Positions 26,877-36,251 of a DNA stretch of 64,000 nucleotides are shown here, piece after piece. Every line of letters begins with the position of its first letter. Within the stretch, counting starts at the first letter, position 1. The notes under the pieces are model-generated. The model was not told the origin of the DNA and ran no database searches. It saw only the letters and a program-made list of their open reading frames with translations. A program made the translations under genes and the position numbers. Source of the DNA: Priestia filamentosa (GTDB lineage Bacteria > Bacillota > Bacilli > Bacillales > Bacillaceae_H); the NCBI RefSeq assembly GCF_900177535.1, contig NZ_FXAJ01000005.1:1-64000 (forward strand). The letters are read 5' to 3'.

Positions 26877-27143
26877 TTAATTAATGGAGCAACTGCTTTG
26901 ATCTTTAACAAGAAGAAGCTCGCTTGCTTTTTGTTTACATTGTGGAAGTGGGATCACTTCTTCAGATGAGAATTCATAGATACTTTGGATTTTACGAGCA
27001 AGTTCTTCAGCATTATCGTGTACATGTAATGTTTGTAAGACATCGCTAATTTCTGTTTCATAAAATCCTTCACCGTATCCGAGCGGATCCCAGTAATATA
27101 AAATTTCATACAACTTTACATTTGTTTGCTGTGTTTCGTTCAC
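26877..27143 (-). CDS. yugE: YugE-like protein (DUF1871)
   Basis: This 88-residue soluble protein has the DUF1871 pattern: YEILYYWDPLGYGEGFYETE at residues 12-31, then alternating helices ending in EEVIPLPQC. B. subtilis YugE lies at the same place, next to patB. Function is unknown. GTG at 27143 is the start, after GAGGTG. Confidence 0.85.
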   Translation of the reverse strand: MNETQQTNVKLYEILYYWDPLGYGEGFYETEISDVLQTLHVHDNAEELARKIQSIYEFSSEEVIPLPQCKQKASELLLVKDQSSCSIN

Positions 27144-27192
27144 ACTTTTTCACCTCTTTTTTTACTTTATCATGTTCAAGGAGTGATGTTAA

Positions 27193-28362
27193 ATGACAAA
27201 TTCTTTTGATCAAGTTTTAAATCGCAAAAATACTCAATCTGTAAAATGGGATTTTAATAAAGCCGTATATGGAACAGATGATGTCTTACCAATGTGGGTA
27301 GCGGATATGGATTTTAAACCGCCTCAAAAAGTTCTTGATGTCTTATCAGAACGAATTCAGCACGGTATCTTTGGATATACATCTCCAACAACTGATACAT
27401 ATAAATCTGTGTGCAGATGGTTACATAAACGACATGGTTTTAGTGTTGACGCATCTTCTCTTATTTATAGTCCTGGCATTGTTTTTGCAATCAGCATGGC
27501 AGTACAAGCCTTTACAAATGAAGGAGAGCAAATCGTCATCCAACCCCCTGTTTATACTCCGTTCTTTAATATGATTCAACAAAATAATCGTAAACTTGTT
27601 GAAAACCCACTTATCTTAGAGAACGGTCAATATAAAATGGATTTTGCAGATTTAGAAGAAAAGTTTGCACAAGGTGCTAAAATGATGATTCTTTGCAGCC
27701 CTCATAACCCAGCTGGCCGTGTATGGACAAAACAAGAGCTTCAAAAAGTTGCAGACCTTTGTGTGCAATATAACGTGATTTTGCTTTCTGATGAGATTCA
27801 TTCAGATCTTGTATATAAACCAAACAAGCATATTCCTATTGCAAGTTTGTCAGAAGAAACAGCAAACCTCACTATTACTTGTGTAGCTCCTAGTAAAACA
27901 TTCAATTTGGCTGGACTACAAGCTTCAGCAATTGTGATTCCAAACAAAAGTCTTCGCTTAAAATATCAGGAAACACAGCGTAAGCAAGGAGCAGGCGGCC
28001 TTAATACATTTGGAATCATTGCGTTACAAGCAGCCTATAATTATGGAGAGGAATGGCTTGAAGAACTTCTTCCATATTTGAAAGAAAACATTAATACAGT
28101 ACATGAATTCATTCAAAAAGAAATTCCAGATATTGAGCTAATTTATCCTGAAGGTACATATCTGGCTTGGATTGACTGCCGTAGAACAGGTTTTTCAGAT
28201 GAAGAATTAAAAGAAAGACTTCTTCATAAAGGCCATTTAGCACTTGAGCCTGGGCCTAAATATGGTACACAAGGTGAAGGATTTGTTCGTATGAATCTTG
28301 GTTGTTCTAAAGAAACAGTACTCGAAGGCCTGAAACGTTTGAAAATAGCACTAAGCAAATAG
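27193..28362 (+). CDS. patB: Cystathionine beta-lyase PatB (MalY/PatB family)
   Basis: This 389-residue PLP aminotransferase-fold C-S lyase cleaves cystathionine (and cysteine) to pyruvate, ammonia and the thiol. MalY/PatB signatures are PMWVADMDFKPP near residue 34, CSPHNPAGRVWTKQEL near residue 164, LSDEIHSDLVYKPNKH near residue 196 and the PLP lysine in APSKTFNLAGLQ near residue 232. The start follows AAGGAG, with its own terminator. Position beside yugE and kapB is as in B. subtilis. Confidence 0.93.
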   Translation: MTNSFDQVLNRKNTQSVKWDFNKAVYGTDDVLPMWVADMDFKPPQKVLDVLSERIQHGIFGYTSPTTDTYKSVCRWLHKRHGFSVDASSLIYSPGIVFAISMAVQAFTNEGEQIVIQPPVYTPFFNMIQQNNRKLVENPLILENGQYKMDFADLEEKFAQGAKMMILCSPHNPAGRVWTKQELQKVADLCVQYNVILLSDEIHSDLVYKPNKHIPIASLSEETANLTITCVAPSKTFNLAGLQASAIVIPNKSLRLKYQETQRKQGAGGLNTFGIIALQAAYNYGEEWLEELLPYLKENINTVHEFIQKEIPDIELIYPEGTYLAWIDCRRTGFSDEELKERLLHKGHLALEPGPKYGTQGEGFVRMNLGCSKETVLEGLKRLKIALSK

Positions 28363-28387
28363 AAAAGCAGGCTGATGCCTGCTTTTT
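28363..28387. terminator. patB terminator
   Basis: AAAAGCAGGC pairs with GCCTGCTTTTT around TGAT. It is shared with the convergent small gene. Confidence 0.92.
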
Positions 28388-28575
28388 CACATTTTCGTTG
28401 TATTTTTAATTTTTTCCTCAAGCTCTTTTGCTTGTCTTTCTTGCTTTTTAGAAATTTTCTTTATAAAGCTCATTGTCCAAATAGCGGCTAAAAAAAATAA
28501 GATAAGCGTAATGAATGCAGGAATATACTCTGTCTTATCTTCAGGAAAATATAAAAAGAAACCAAAGCCAAACAT
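28387..28575 (-). CDS. Small single-pass membrane protein
   Basis: This 62-residue protein has a hydrophobic helix at about residues 19-40 (AFITLILFFLAAIWTMSF). A very charged helical tail follows (KKISKKQERQAKELEEKIK), likely cytosolic and coiled. ATG at 28575 follows GAGGAG by ten bases; a GTG nine bases upstream is too close to the site. No family recognised. It lies in the interval where B. subtilis has kinB. Confidence 0.6.
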   Translation of the reverse strand: MFGFGFFLYFPEDKTEYIPAFITLILFFLAAIWTMSFIKKISKKQERQAKELEEKIKNTTKM

Positions 28576-28609
28576 CTTTTTCACACTCCTCAGTTTTTCT
28601 ACTTCTAAC

Positions 28610-28638
28610 CTGAAATTTGTGAGCCTTTCCTTTATACT
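28610..28638 (+). promoter_or_regulatory. kapB promoter
   Basis: CTGAAA (28610-28615) and TATACT (28633-28638) are separated by 17 bases, about 34 bases before the kapB start. Confidence 0.6.
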
Positions 28639-28671
28639 AAAAATAAAGAAAATCTAAGAGGAGGAAATAGC

Positions 28672-29061
28672 ATGGAAGAGAAGATTGAAGTAGGTTCTAT
28701 TGTGACGGGCCTATATAAAACAGGAAAGTATGTAGGAGAAGTGACTGAAATCCGTCCTTCTCATTATCTTGTAAGAGTTTTAGCTGTTTTAAAGCATCCT
28801 ATTCAAGGGGACCTTCATAATCCAAATCAAACGGATGTTGCGCTCTTTCATGAACGTAGAGCTCTTGCTTACCGTGAACAAACGAATGTGCCCCAAAAAA
28901 TGGTTCATATCTTTGATGAAGCTGTACCTGATTATAAAGATTCACTTAGAAAAGCGCTCTCTGCTCAGATTGAGAAATATAAAGGTAATGAGAGTGCATT
29001 TGCTCAACAATGTCTTGTTCATCTCAAAAACCTAGAAAAGGACTACTTTCCTCAAACGTAA
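28672..29061 (+). CDS. kapB: Kinase-associated protein KapB
   Basis: This 129-residue protein matches B. subtilis KapB, needed for activity of sensor kinase KinB in the sporulation phosphorelay. A beta-barrel-like N-terminal half (IEVGSIVTGLYKTGKYVGEV) is followed by a helical C-terminal half (AQIEKYKGNESAFAQQCLVH). The start follows GAGGAGG, and a promoter lies upstream. KinB itself is not encoded next to it, unlike in B. subtilis. Confidence 0.88.
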   Translation: MEEKIEVGSIVTGLYKTGKYVGEVTEIRPSHYLVRVLAVLKHPIQGDLHNPNQTDVALFHERRALAYREQTNVPQKMVHIFDEAVPDYKDSLRKALSAQIEKYKGNESAFAQQCLVHLKNLEKDYFPQT

Positions 29062-29093
29062 AGCCAAATCACTTTTTGAATGACTTGGCCTTT
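29060..29093. terminator. Weak bidirectional hairpin kapB / kapD
   Basis: AAAGCCAAaTCA and TGActTGGCCTTT pair with one bulge between the convergent stops. T-tracts are only three long, so termination may be leaky. Confidence 0.5.
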
Positions 29094-29712
29094 ATGCAAA
29101 CTTATTTAATACTTTCGAAAGGTCAATTCGATCTCCAATGGTTGTTTTAGCAGGGCTTGATAAATAACTTTTATCTTTTTCAACAAGCTTGAAAATGTTA
29201 TAGGTTGTCATCGCATCATCCAACGCACGATGATGCGTCCCTGTTCCTTTCTTTCCATAGGCTTCAACTGCTTTCCAAAGACCTGTTTGATTACGATCTC
29301 CAAAGAATTTCTTATATTCCATCGATAAATCAACTTGTTCACCTTTGAATGTGAAAGGAATGCGGGCTTTCTGACAATTTTGTCGCAACACTTTCATATC
29401 CATATTTCCCCATGTGACAACAGTAGTCTCATAGTTTTTACAATAATTTTTGAATAGGTCTGCAAGCTCTTGAAGTGTTATACCACTATCAACGCTTTGC
29501 TGTTCGATGCTTAAAAATGTTTTACAACGGTTAGTTAATGTGGGGAAATGCTGAGGGCGAACATAAGAGGAAAATGTGTCAATAACTTTGTAATTTCTCG
29601 CTACTACAATGCCAACTTCAATAATCTCAGGAAAAAAACCTTTTGGGCGCCCTTTTTGTTCAGGCATTGTGAACTCAAAATCAATAAAAAGATGCTGACT
29701 TTCTTTTCCCAT
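29092..29712 (-). CDS. kapD: 3'-5' exonuclease-fold protein KapD
   Basis: This 206-residue DEDDh-type exonuclease domain protein has motif I FIDFEFTMPEQKG near residue 9, motif II around TTVVTWGNMDMKVL near residue 105, and motif III with HHRALDDAMTTYNIF near residue 167. All catalytic acids and the His are present. In B. subtilis KapD is an inhibitor of the KinA/KinB route to sporulation. ATG at 29712 follows GGGAGG with short spacing; a GTG at 29724 is the alternative. Confidence 0.88.
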   Translation of the reverse strand: MGKESQHLFIDFEFTMPEQKGRPKGFFPEIIEVGIVVARNYKVIDTFSSYVRPQHFPTLTNRCKTFLSIEQQSVDSGITLQELADLFKNYCKNYETTVVTWGNMDMKVLRQNCQKARIPFTFKGEQVDLSMEYKKFFGDRNQTGLWKAVEAYGKKGTGTHHRALDDAMTTYNIFKLVEKDKSYLSSPAKTTIGDRIDLSKVLNKFA

Positions 29713-30359
29713 AACTCCTCCCACCCTTCAATATTTTTCTTCTTTAGACAATATATTTTTATTATACCATCTCAACTGCTTTTATATGTCAGTTTTTTGA
29801 CACGAAACTAAATATTCAGAATTTATTATTTGGTCTTTTCTAGCTTTCTTACTAGTTAATCTATTCATTCTTTTGTAAAATGATAATAGTTAAACGCCCT
29901 TAATTCTATCTTTGCGAGAAAAGCGGCTTGTTTGTTTAAGAATTCTAGAATATGAGAAAGAAAAGCTAACTAAGTTTTAAAGATTGTTCTATCCTCTTAC
30001 AAGGGGATTCCCACCTTTGGTAAAAGTTTATTCCATAATAATACTTTATAATATATAAGTTATACTATATAATGTATACTATACGTATTAGACCTTCTCA
30101 GGAATGTGAAGGTCTGTATTTCTTGCATGAATTTCTTGGCTAGTTTATTTAAAAAGTTTAGAAGCACTATTAATTGTTTTATTTTTGTTTTAAGTTCATT
30201 ATTATATGTATCTCAAAATTTTTGATAGGTTTGAATCTGTATTTTTTTTACACTTTCTACCTCTAGATGCTTGTGAAAAAGTTTGTGCACTATTTTACAA
30301 ACTTTTTTATAGGTGTCTAAAACTCAAGCATAATGCTTAAAAGTAAAGGAGAATTGGAT
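29713..30359. other. Long intergenic region before yjlC-ndh
   Basis: About 650 bases with no credible gene. It contains a direct repeat of TATACTATA at 30061-30069 and 30075-30083, then a 7-bp hairpin GACCTTC/GAAGGTC (30091-30114), and near the right end a Rex-type operator over a promoter. The middle part (30120-30270) is very AT-rich and I see nothing defined in it. Confidence 0.55.
30283..30300 (+). promoter_or_regulatory. Rex-type operator of yjlC-ndh
   Basis: TTGTGCACTATTTTACAA matches the Rex consensus TTGTGAA-N4-TTCACAA at 12 of 14 fixed positions. It overlaps the -35 of the best promoter (TTTACA 30294-30299, 18 bases, TAAAAC 30318-30323), as expected for repression. B. subtilis yjlC-ndh is a known Rex target, sensing NADH/NAD+. 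Confidence 0.7.
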
Positions 30360-30800
30360 ATGTCAGAAACAATCACTCAAGCAAAAACTGATCAAGAACG
30401 ATCAAAATTTTCTGCTAGCCAAGAACAACTTGATGTACTCGATCAGCTATTAAAACCTGAGGTTCAAGAATCTCTAACAACACTAGTTGAGGAGCTTCCA
30501 AAGTTAACTGAGCTTGTTAGCATCTTATCTAAGTCTTATGACTTTGCACAATCAGTTGCAACTGATGATGTCCTAAAAAGTGACACAGTTGGAGCAATCC
30601 AAGAGCTTGCTGAGCCTGTAGTGCACACAGCTAAAAACCTTGCAGCAACTGCTATTGAGGCAAAAGATCGCGCAGACGAAAGCAAAGAAGTAATTGGTAT
30701 CTTTGGCTTAATGAAAATGCTGAAAGACCCTCAAGCACAAAAACTATTCCGTTTTGTAAATGCTTATCTACAAGTTTCAGCTGAACGCGAAAACAAATAG
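30360..30800 (+). CDS. yjlC: YjlC-like protein (DUF1641)
   Basis: This 146-residue helical, acidic, cytosolic protein of the DUF1641 family is found next to ndh, as in B. subtilis. The family stretch KVTEL-like is seen as LTTLVEELPKLTELVSILSK near residue 40, and EVIGIFGLMKMLKDPQAQK lies near residue 113. Function is unknown; co-transcription with ndh (39-base gap) suggests a link to NADH oxidation. ATG at 30360 follows AAAGGAG. Confidence 0.85.
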   Translation: MSETITQAKTDQERSKFSASQEQLDVLDQLLKPEVQESLTTLVEELPKLTELVSILSKSYDFAQSVATDDVLKSDTVGAIQELAEPVVHTAKNLAATAIEAKDRADESKEVIGIFGLMKMLKDPQAQKLFRFVNAYLQVSAERENK

Positions 30801-30839
30801 TATTTTTTATACTCAATTAGTAAAAACGGAGGAACTAAC

Positions 30840-32018
30840 ATGTCAAAAAAAATTGTCATTCTAGGCGCTGGTTATGGCGGAGTTTTAGCAGCTTTAAATG
30901 TTCGCAAACACTTTAGTAAATCAGAAGCAGAAGTAACAGTTATTAATAAATATCCTACACACCAAATTATTACAGAGTTACACAGACTTGCAGCAGGTAA
31001 CGTATCTGAGCAAGCTGTTGCTATGCCTCTAACAAAGCTTTTTAAAGGTCTTGATATCGATCTTAAAATCGCTGAAGTTGAGTCTTTCTCTGTAGACAAC
31101 AAAGAGATCAAACTAGGCGACGGTTCTACTCTAACTTACGATGCTCTTGTTGTTGGTTTAGGAAGTGTTACAGCATACTTTGGTATCCCTGGACTTGAAG
31201 AAAACAGCATGGTACTAAAATCTGCTGCAGATGCTAATAAAATCTACAAGCATGTTGAAGAGCGTATTGCAGAATATGCAAAAACTAAAAATGAAGCTGA
31301 CGCAACAATCCTTATCGGCGGTGGCGGTTTAACAGGTGTTGAACTTGTTGGTGAATTAGCTGACATTATGCCTAAACTTACTCGTAAATACGGCGTTGAC
31401 CCTAAAGCAGTAAAACTTAAACTTGTTGAAGCAGGTCCAAAAATCCTTCCTGTTTTACCAGACCACTTAATCGAACGCGCAACTTCTAGTTTAGAAGCTC
31501 GCGGCGTTGAGTTCTTAACAGGTCTTCCTGTAACAAACGTTGAAGGTAACACTATTGACCTTAAAGATGGTCAAAAAGTTGTTGCTAACACTTTTGTTTG
31601 GACAGGCGGAGTTCAAGGTAACCCACTTGTTGGCGAAAGCGGTCTTGAAGTAAACCGTGGTCGTGCAACAGTGAACGACTTCCTTCAATCAACATCACAC
31701 AAAGATGTATTTGTTGCTGGAGACAGTGCGGTTGTATTCGGCCCAGAAGGTCGTCCATACCCACCAACAGCTCAAATTGCTTGGCAAATGGGAGAGCTTA
31801 TCGGTTACAACCTTTATGCTTTCTTAGAAAACAAAGATCTTGAAACATTCTCTCCGGTTAACTCTGGTACACTTGCAAGCTTAGGCCGCAAGGATGCAGT
31901 AGCAACTATTGGAGCAAACTCAACTCCACTTAAAGGGCTTCCTGCTTCTCTAATGAAAGAAGCAAGTAACGTTCGTTACTTAACTCACATTAAAGGTCTT
32001 TTCAGCTTAGCTTACTAA
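30840..32018 (+). CDS. ndh: Type II NADH dehydrogenase
   Basis: This 392-residue FAD-dependent, non-proton-pumping NADH:menaquinone oxidoreductase acts at the inner face of the membrane. Two Rossmann motifs are visible: IVILGAGYGGVLAALNVRKH (FAD) at the N-terminus and ILIGGGGLTGVELVGELADI (NADH) near residue 155. The FAD-contact VFVAGDSAVV lies near residue 291 and PPTAQIAWQMGE near residue 308. The start follows ACGGAGG. It is the second gene of the Rex-controlled operon. Confidence 0.94.
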   Translation: MSKKIVILGAGYGGVLAALNVRKHFSKSEAEVTVINKYPTHQIITELHRLAAGNVSEQAVAMPLTKLFKGLDIDLKIAEVESFSVDNKEIKLGDGSTLTYDALVVGLGSVTAYFGIPGLEENSMVLKSAADANKIYKHVEERIAEYAKTKNEADATILIGGGGLTGVELVGELADIMPKLTRKYGVDPKAVKLKLVEAGPKILPVLPDHLIERATSSLEARGVEFLTGLPVTNVEGNTIDLKDGQKVVANTFVWTGGVQGNPLVGESGLEVNRGRATVNDFLQSTSHKDVFVAGDSAVVFGPEGRPYPPTAQIAWQMGELIGYNLYAFLENKDLETFSPVNSGTLASLGRKDAVATIGANSTPLKGLPASLMKEASNVRYLTHIKGLFSLAY

Positions 32019-32025
32019 GTTAGAC

Positions 32026-32058
32026 AAGCTCTCTATCTATACGATAGGGAGCTTTTTT
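32026..32058 (+). terminator. ndh terminator
   Basis: AAGCTCTCTATC pairs with GATAGGGAGCTT (one mismatch), followed by six T. Confidence 0.9.
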
Positions 32059-32206
32059 ATTATTTGTAGACTCTCCTCTTTTTATGATGTTCTTGCCTAA
32101 ATTACTTTTTTCCTTCATACACTAACAAGAGTTCATTTTTTTGTGACAATTTCTGCTTAGAACATTGTAGTTTATAGAACAGTTTCATTTAAAAGGAGGA
32201 ATTTTA

Positions 32207-32563
32207 GTGTACTATTATCCTTACACATATCAGCCTGACCCATATGCCCCCCTTTATCGATTTCAGAGCTTGCCTACTGTACGTCCTAATCAATTTAAAA
32301 ATTCTGCTCAAACAATGAAAAGATTGCTAAAAGATGCTGATAGGATGACAGAAGCTATCCACTCTTCAAATGAGCTAGCTTCCTCTATCATGCAAGCTGC
32401 TCAAAAGTCAGACAAAGTGCGAGTTAGAAGACTGCTACAAGCATACATTAGAAACTCTAATTTCGACCTTCGTTTTACTCCTGATGGACTAATTGTCCTG
32501 CTAGTAGACTTATCTAGAAAATGCTGTCAGCTTCAACTTTCTTTTTTATGGGCAGAACTATGA
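32207..32563 (+). CDS. yuzC: YuzC-like protein
   Basis: This 118-residue protein has a Tyr/Pro-rich start (YYYPYTYQPDPYAPLYRF) and a helical middle with QTMKRLLKDADRMTEAIHSS. It resembles B. subtilis YuzC, of unknown function; the Tyr/Pro-rich start recalls spore-surface proteins, which is only a hint. GTG at 32207 is the start, after AAGGAGG. Its stop overlaps that of convergent yuiH by a few bases and no terminator separates them. Confidence 0.7.
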   Translation: MYYYPYTYQPDPYAPLYRFQSLPTVRPNQFKNSAQTMKRLLKDADRMTEAIHSSNELASSIMQAAQKSDKVRVRRLLQAYIRNSNFDLRFTPDGLIVLLVDLSRKCCQLQLSFLWAEL

Positions 32564-33151
32564 CCAGCTATATCGCTCTTCTTTCCATGGATCTCCATAG
32601 TGATGATAGCCATTTTTCTCCCAAAAACCTAGTTGCTCTTCTGCTACAAATTCAATTCTCCGCAGCCATTTTGCGCTCTTCCAGAAATAAAGATGTGAAA
32701 CAACCGCTCGGAGTGGAAAACCATGTTCAGGTGTAAGAGGTTTTCCTTCATAAGAATGAGCTAGAAGGGTTTTCTCATGTAGAAAGTCTTGAATTGGCAA
32801 ATTTGTTGAGAACTCTTCCTCAGCATGTAAAATTACAAATTTTGCAGAATCATTGACTTTAACAGTAGACAACAATTCCTTTGGTGTAATACCTTCCCAC
32901 ATATTGTTTAACTTAGACCAGCCAGTCACACAGTGTATATCGTTTTGCAAACGCGTTTGAGGCATATCAAGAAGCTGTTGATATGTATACGTTATCTTTT
33001 CATCGACAAGTCCATCAATCGTTAAAGTCCACTCTTCTAAATCACGATAGTAGGGAACATTGCCATGATGAAGAACAGGAAAGCGGGTTGTTTCATGCTG
33101 ACCTGGAGGGATGTTTGCGTTGTGTGTGTTTTTAGGCTTACCAAAATACAT
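32558..33151 (-). CDS. yuiH: Molybdopterin-dependent oxidoreductase YuiH
   Basis: This 197-residue single-domain protein of the sulfite-oxidase/MsrP molybdopterin-binding family matches B. subtilis YuiH. The Mo-ligand cysteine lies in HCVTGWSKLNN near residue 73, and the pterin-binding HGFPLRAVVSHLYFWKSAKW lies near residue 143. No signal peptide or Tat motif, so probably cytosolic. Electron partner and substrate are unknown. No other molybdenum genes are in the window. Confidence 0.85.
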   Translation of the reverse strand: MYFGKPKNTHNANIPPGQHETTRFPVLHHGNVPYYRDLEEWTLTIDGLVDEKITYTYQQLLDMPQTRLQNDIHCVTGWSKLNNMWEGITPKELLSTVKVNDSAKFVILHAEEEFSTNLPIQDFLHEKTLLAHSYEGKPLTPEHGFPLRAVVSHLYFWKSAKWLRRIEFVAEEQLGFWEKNGYHHYGDPWKEERYSWS

Positions 33152-33185
33152 GTATCTTCTCTCCTTCCATAGTTAATTCCATAAT

Positions 33186-33215
33186 AAAAAGCGACATCGA
33201 GATGTCGCTTTTTAT
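33186..33215 (-). terminator. yuiF terminator
   Basis: GCGACATC pairs with GATGTCGC, with five A before and five T after; it can act in both directions. Confidence 0.88.
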
Positions 33216-33244
33216 TATATACTTATTCTAACCGTACTTTTCAT

Positions 33245-34573
33245 TTATAAAACCATTGCGGCAATCCAACCAAATATAATTAGAGGAATATTATAATGAA
33301 TAAATGTTGGGATAACAGTTTCCCAAATGTGATTATGCTGTCCATCCACGTTTAGACCTGATGTTGGTCCAAGTGTACTATCTGACGCTGGAGAACCAGC
33401 ATCACCAAGAGCACCAGCTGTGCCAATAATAGCAAGAGTGGCAAGAGGACTAAAACCAAGCTGAACACAGAGAGGAACAAAAATAGCTGCAATAATTGGA
33501 AGAGTTGAAAAGGAAGAACCAATTCCCATTGTAACTAACAAACCAACAATTAGCATCAGGAGTGCACCAAGAGATTGGTTATTGCCAATCAAATCTGCTG
33601 CATATGCAACTAAAGATTCAACATCTCCTGTTTTTGTCATTACAGCGGCAAAACCTGCTGCTGAAATGATAACGAATCCAATAAAAGCCATCATGCGCAT
33701 TCCATTTGTAAGAAGCTCATCTGCTTCTTTAAAATTCATTGCTCCACTTATAAGTAAAATAATGATTCCCGTAATAGCTCCAAAAATCATGGCACCTTCT
33801 GTATCTAGTGTTAAAAGCTGAACAGTAAGTGCAGCTAACACAGCTACAACAGCCGTAATTAAACTACGTTTTGAATATTGAGCTTTTTCATTTGTTTCTA
33901 CGTATTCAATAGTGTCATATTCTCTTGGTTTTCGATAGCTAACGAAGATAGCAATCAGCAAACCAACAATCATACCAAGAGCCGGAATCGCCATTGCAGC
34001 CGGAATGTCTTCTACATTTACCTTTAGTCCGCCAGCTGTAACTGTTTTGGCAAGAATGTCATGGTAAATCTTACCAAAACCTGCTGGTATAAACATATAA
34101 GGAGTGATTAATCCAAAAGTCATAACACAAGCAATAAGACGACGATCAAGCTGAAGCTCATTGAAAACTTTCAAAAGAGCTGGAATTAAAATTGGAATAA
34201 AAGCAATATGAACAGGAATAACATTTTGAGAAAAACAAGAAATAACTAGAATTAATAAGACAACTAGCACTTTAGAGAATGCTTTCTTCTTAGTATCATT
34301 CGAGTTACCGATAATTCTCAATGTTCCATCTACAACTGCATCAGGTAAACCTGTTTTTGTTAAAGCGAGAGCAAATCCTCCAAGTGTTGCATAACTCAAC
34401 GCAACTGTTGCGTTGTCACCTAATCCTGATGAAAATACATTTATCGTTTCTTCTACACCCAATCCACCAATGATGCCTCCTGCAAATGCACCAACAATAA
34501 GAGCAATTGTTACATTAACTCGTAATGCACTTAAAATAAGCATGATGAGGACTGCAGCAACAACTGCATTCAT
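33245..34573 (-). CDS. yuiF: Na+/H+ antiporter-family transporter YuiF
   Basis: This 442-residue membrane protein has about 12 helices and resembles B. subtilis YuiF, of the NhaC/ArsB-like ion transporter superfamily. A conserved stretch GTAGALGDAGSPASDSTLGP near residue 388 and GFGKIYHDILAKT near residue 167 are typical. Annotated in relatives as a Na+/H+ antiporter or amino-acid carrier; substrate not resolvable from sequence. ATG at 34573 follows GGAGGG. Confidence 0.8.
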   Translation of the reverse strand: MNAVVAAVLIMLILSALRVNVTIALIVGAFAGGIIGGLGVEETINVFSSGLGDNATVALSYATLGGFALALTKTGLPDAVVDGTLRIIGNSNDTKKKAFSKVLVVLLILVISCFSQNVIPVHIAFIPILIPALLKVFNELQLDRRLIACVMTFGLITPYMFIPAGFGKIYHDILAKTVTAGGLKVNVEDIPAAMAIPALGMIVGLLIAIFVSYRKPREYDTIEYVETNEKAQYSKRSLITAVVAVLAALTVQLLTLDTEGAMIFGAITGIIILLISGAMNFKEADELLTNGMRMMAFIGFVIISAAGFAAVMTKTGDVESLVAYAADLIGNNQSLGALLMLIVGLLVTMGIGSSFSTLPIIAAIFVPLCVQLGFSPLATLAIIGTAGALGDAGSPASDSTLGPTSGLNVDGQHNHIWETVIPTFIHYNIPLIIFGWIAAMVL

Positions 34574-34712
34574 AGTTAAACCCTCCAAAAATCCTTTATC
34601 GTGATAAACTACTAAAACACTAAAGACATCCTTAATTATAATACGAAAGATAAAGTTGTCAATGGGATGCTACAAATTTAATATATTCCATTATTCTACA
34701 GGGCTTACTTTT

Positions 34713-34742
34713 AAAAAAAGAGCCTTAAGTAAAAAGGCTCTT
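34713..34742 (-). terminator. pepA terminator
   Basis: AAGAGCCTT pairs with AAGGCTCTT; seven T follow on the minus strand. Confidence 0.88.
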
Positions 34743-34751
34743 CAAATCTCT

Positions 34752-36251
34752 TTATTTTGTTTCAACATCAAATCGTTCTACAGCAGCAGCAAGCGTGCGC
34801 ACCATAACTCCTGTTGCACCACTCGGACCAAGTGACCCGGATTTCTTCGTAACAGAAGTACCTGCTATATCTAAATGAACCCAAGGTGTTTCTTCAGCAA
34901 ATTCTCCAATGAAGGCGCCTGCCATAATAGCATGACCTTCACGGCCAGGGGAGTTATTCAAGTCTGCTATCGCGCTATTTCTTACTCTTTTCTTATCACG
35001 TTCAAAAATAGGTAGCTGCCACATATCTTCCTGTGCTTCTACACTTGCTTCAGCTACTTTTTCATACCACCTTTGATTGTTTGTCATCGCTCCTGTTGTT
35101 TCCTCTCCAAGTGCAACAATGACTCCCCCAGTAAGGGTAGCAACATCAATTAAATATTCTGCTCCATGATGCTTAGCATATGTAATACCGTCTGCTAAAG
35201 CAAGGCGCCCTTCTGCATCTGTATTCAATACTTCAATGGTTTTACCACTCATCGCTGTAATTACATCATCAGGCTTAAACGCACTTGCACTCACCATATT
35301 ATCAGTGGAAGGAATAACAGCAACTACGTTTTGATTTGGACGGATCTCACCGATAATTTCCATTGCTCCAAGTACAGACGCTGCGCCCCCCATATCTGTC
35401 TTCATGCCAACCATGCTTTGGCGAGGCTTGAGAGAATAGCCTCCTGTATCATACGTAATGCCTTTCCCTACAAGACCAATAACGTCTTTCCACTCTTTTT
35501 TTCCTTGGTATTTTAAAACAATCATTTTTGGTGGCTCAACAGATCCTTTGTTAACAGCAAGGAGTGCCCCCATACCGAGCTTTTCCATATCCTCTTTTTC
35601 CAGAATCTCCACTTCAAATTCATACTTTTCGCCAAGTTCTCTTGCGTATTGAGCAAGGTCTGTAGCAGTAAGCATATTTCCAGGAAGATTCACAAGCGTG
35701 CGCGCTGAGTTTGTAGCCTTACCATATATGTATCCTGTCCGAACCATATTCTCTATCTCTTGGTTATCTTCATCTGTCAAAAGAGTGACTTTTTTAATAC
35801 GTTTGGCAGGCTCATTCGACCGACGTTTATAATCATTAAATTTATACGTTGAAAGCGGGAATGCTTCGCTCAATGCATAAGCACACATATATTCATTTAC
35901 AGCATCAGTTTCAAAAGAAGGCAATGCAATTGATACTTCTGCTATGCCACTTTTTTGAATGTGTTGAAAAAGTTCACCAAATCCTTCTTTTAGAGAAGAA
36001 GCTGTCATCTCTTTTGGTCTTCCTAATCCAACGAAGAAAATTCGTTTTGGATTCACTTTCCCTAACGTTGGAATTTTTGTAATAGCCTTATTTCTTACTT
36101 CAATATCTCCGCTTTTAATAAGAGTACGAATATCCAACTGTTCATCAAGGTCAGCCAAAATACCAGTGAATGGTTTTGTTTGTTTAAAGACGCCAACAAC
36201 AAGGGCTTCTGTTGCTTCTGTTAGATTTGTGCTCTTTTGAATGTGAAACAT
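34752..36251 (-). CDS. pepA: Leucyl aminopeptidase (M17)
   Basis: This 499-residue cytosolic di-metal aminopeptidase corresponds to B. subtilis YuiE. The C-terminal catalytic domain shows [19 protein letters not shown] near residue 265 (metal and catalytic lysine region), [17 protein letters not shown] near residue 288 and the M17 signature [17 protein letters not shown] near residue 344. The N-terminal macro-like domain fills residues 1-165. The start follows AAGGAG. Monocistronic. Confidence 0.94.
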   Translation of the reverse strand: MFHIQKSTNLTEATEALVVGVFKQTKPFTGILADLDEQLDIRTLIKSGDIEVRNKAITKIPTLGKVNPKRIFFVGLGRPKEMTASSLKEGFGELFQHIQKSGIAEVSIALPSFETDAVNEYMCAYALSEAFPLSTYKFNDYKRRSNEPAKRIKKVTLLTDEDNQEIENMVRTGYIYGKATNSARTLVNLPGNMLTATDLAQYARELGEKYEFEVEILEKEDMEKLGMGALLAVNKGSVEPPKMIVLKYQGKKEWKDVIGLVGKGITYDTGGYSLKPRQSMVGMKTDMGGAASVLGAMEIIGEIRPNQNVVAVIPSTDNMVSASAFKPDDVITAMSGKTIEVLNTDAEGRLALADGITYAKHHGAEYLIDVATLTGGVIVALGEETTGAMTNNQRWYEKVAEASVEAQEDMWQLPIFERDKKRVRNSAIADLNNSPGREGHAIMAGAFIGEFAEETPWVHLDIAGTSVTKKSGSLGPSGATGVMVRTLAAAVERFDVETK

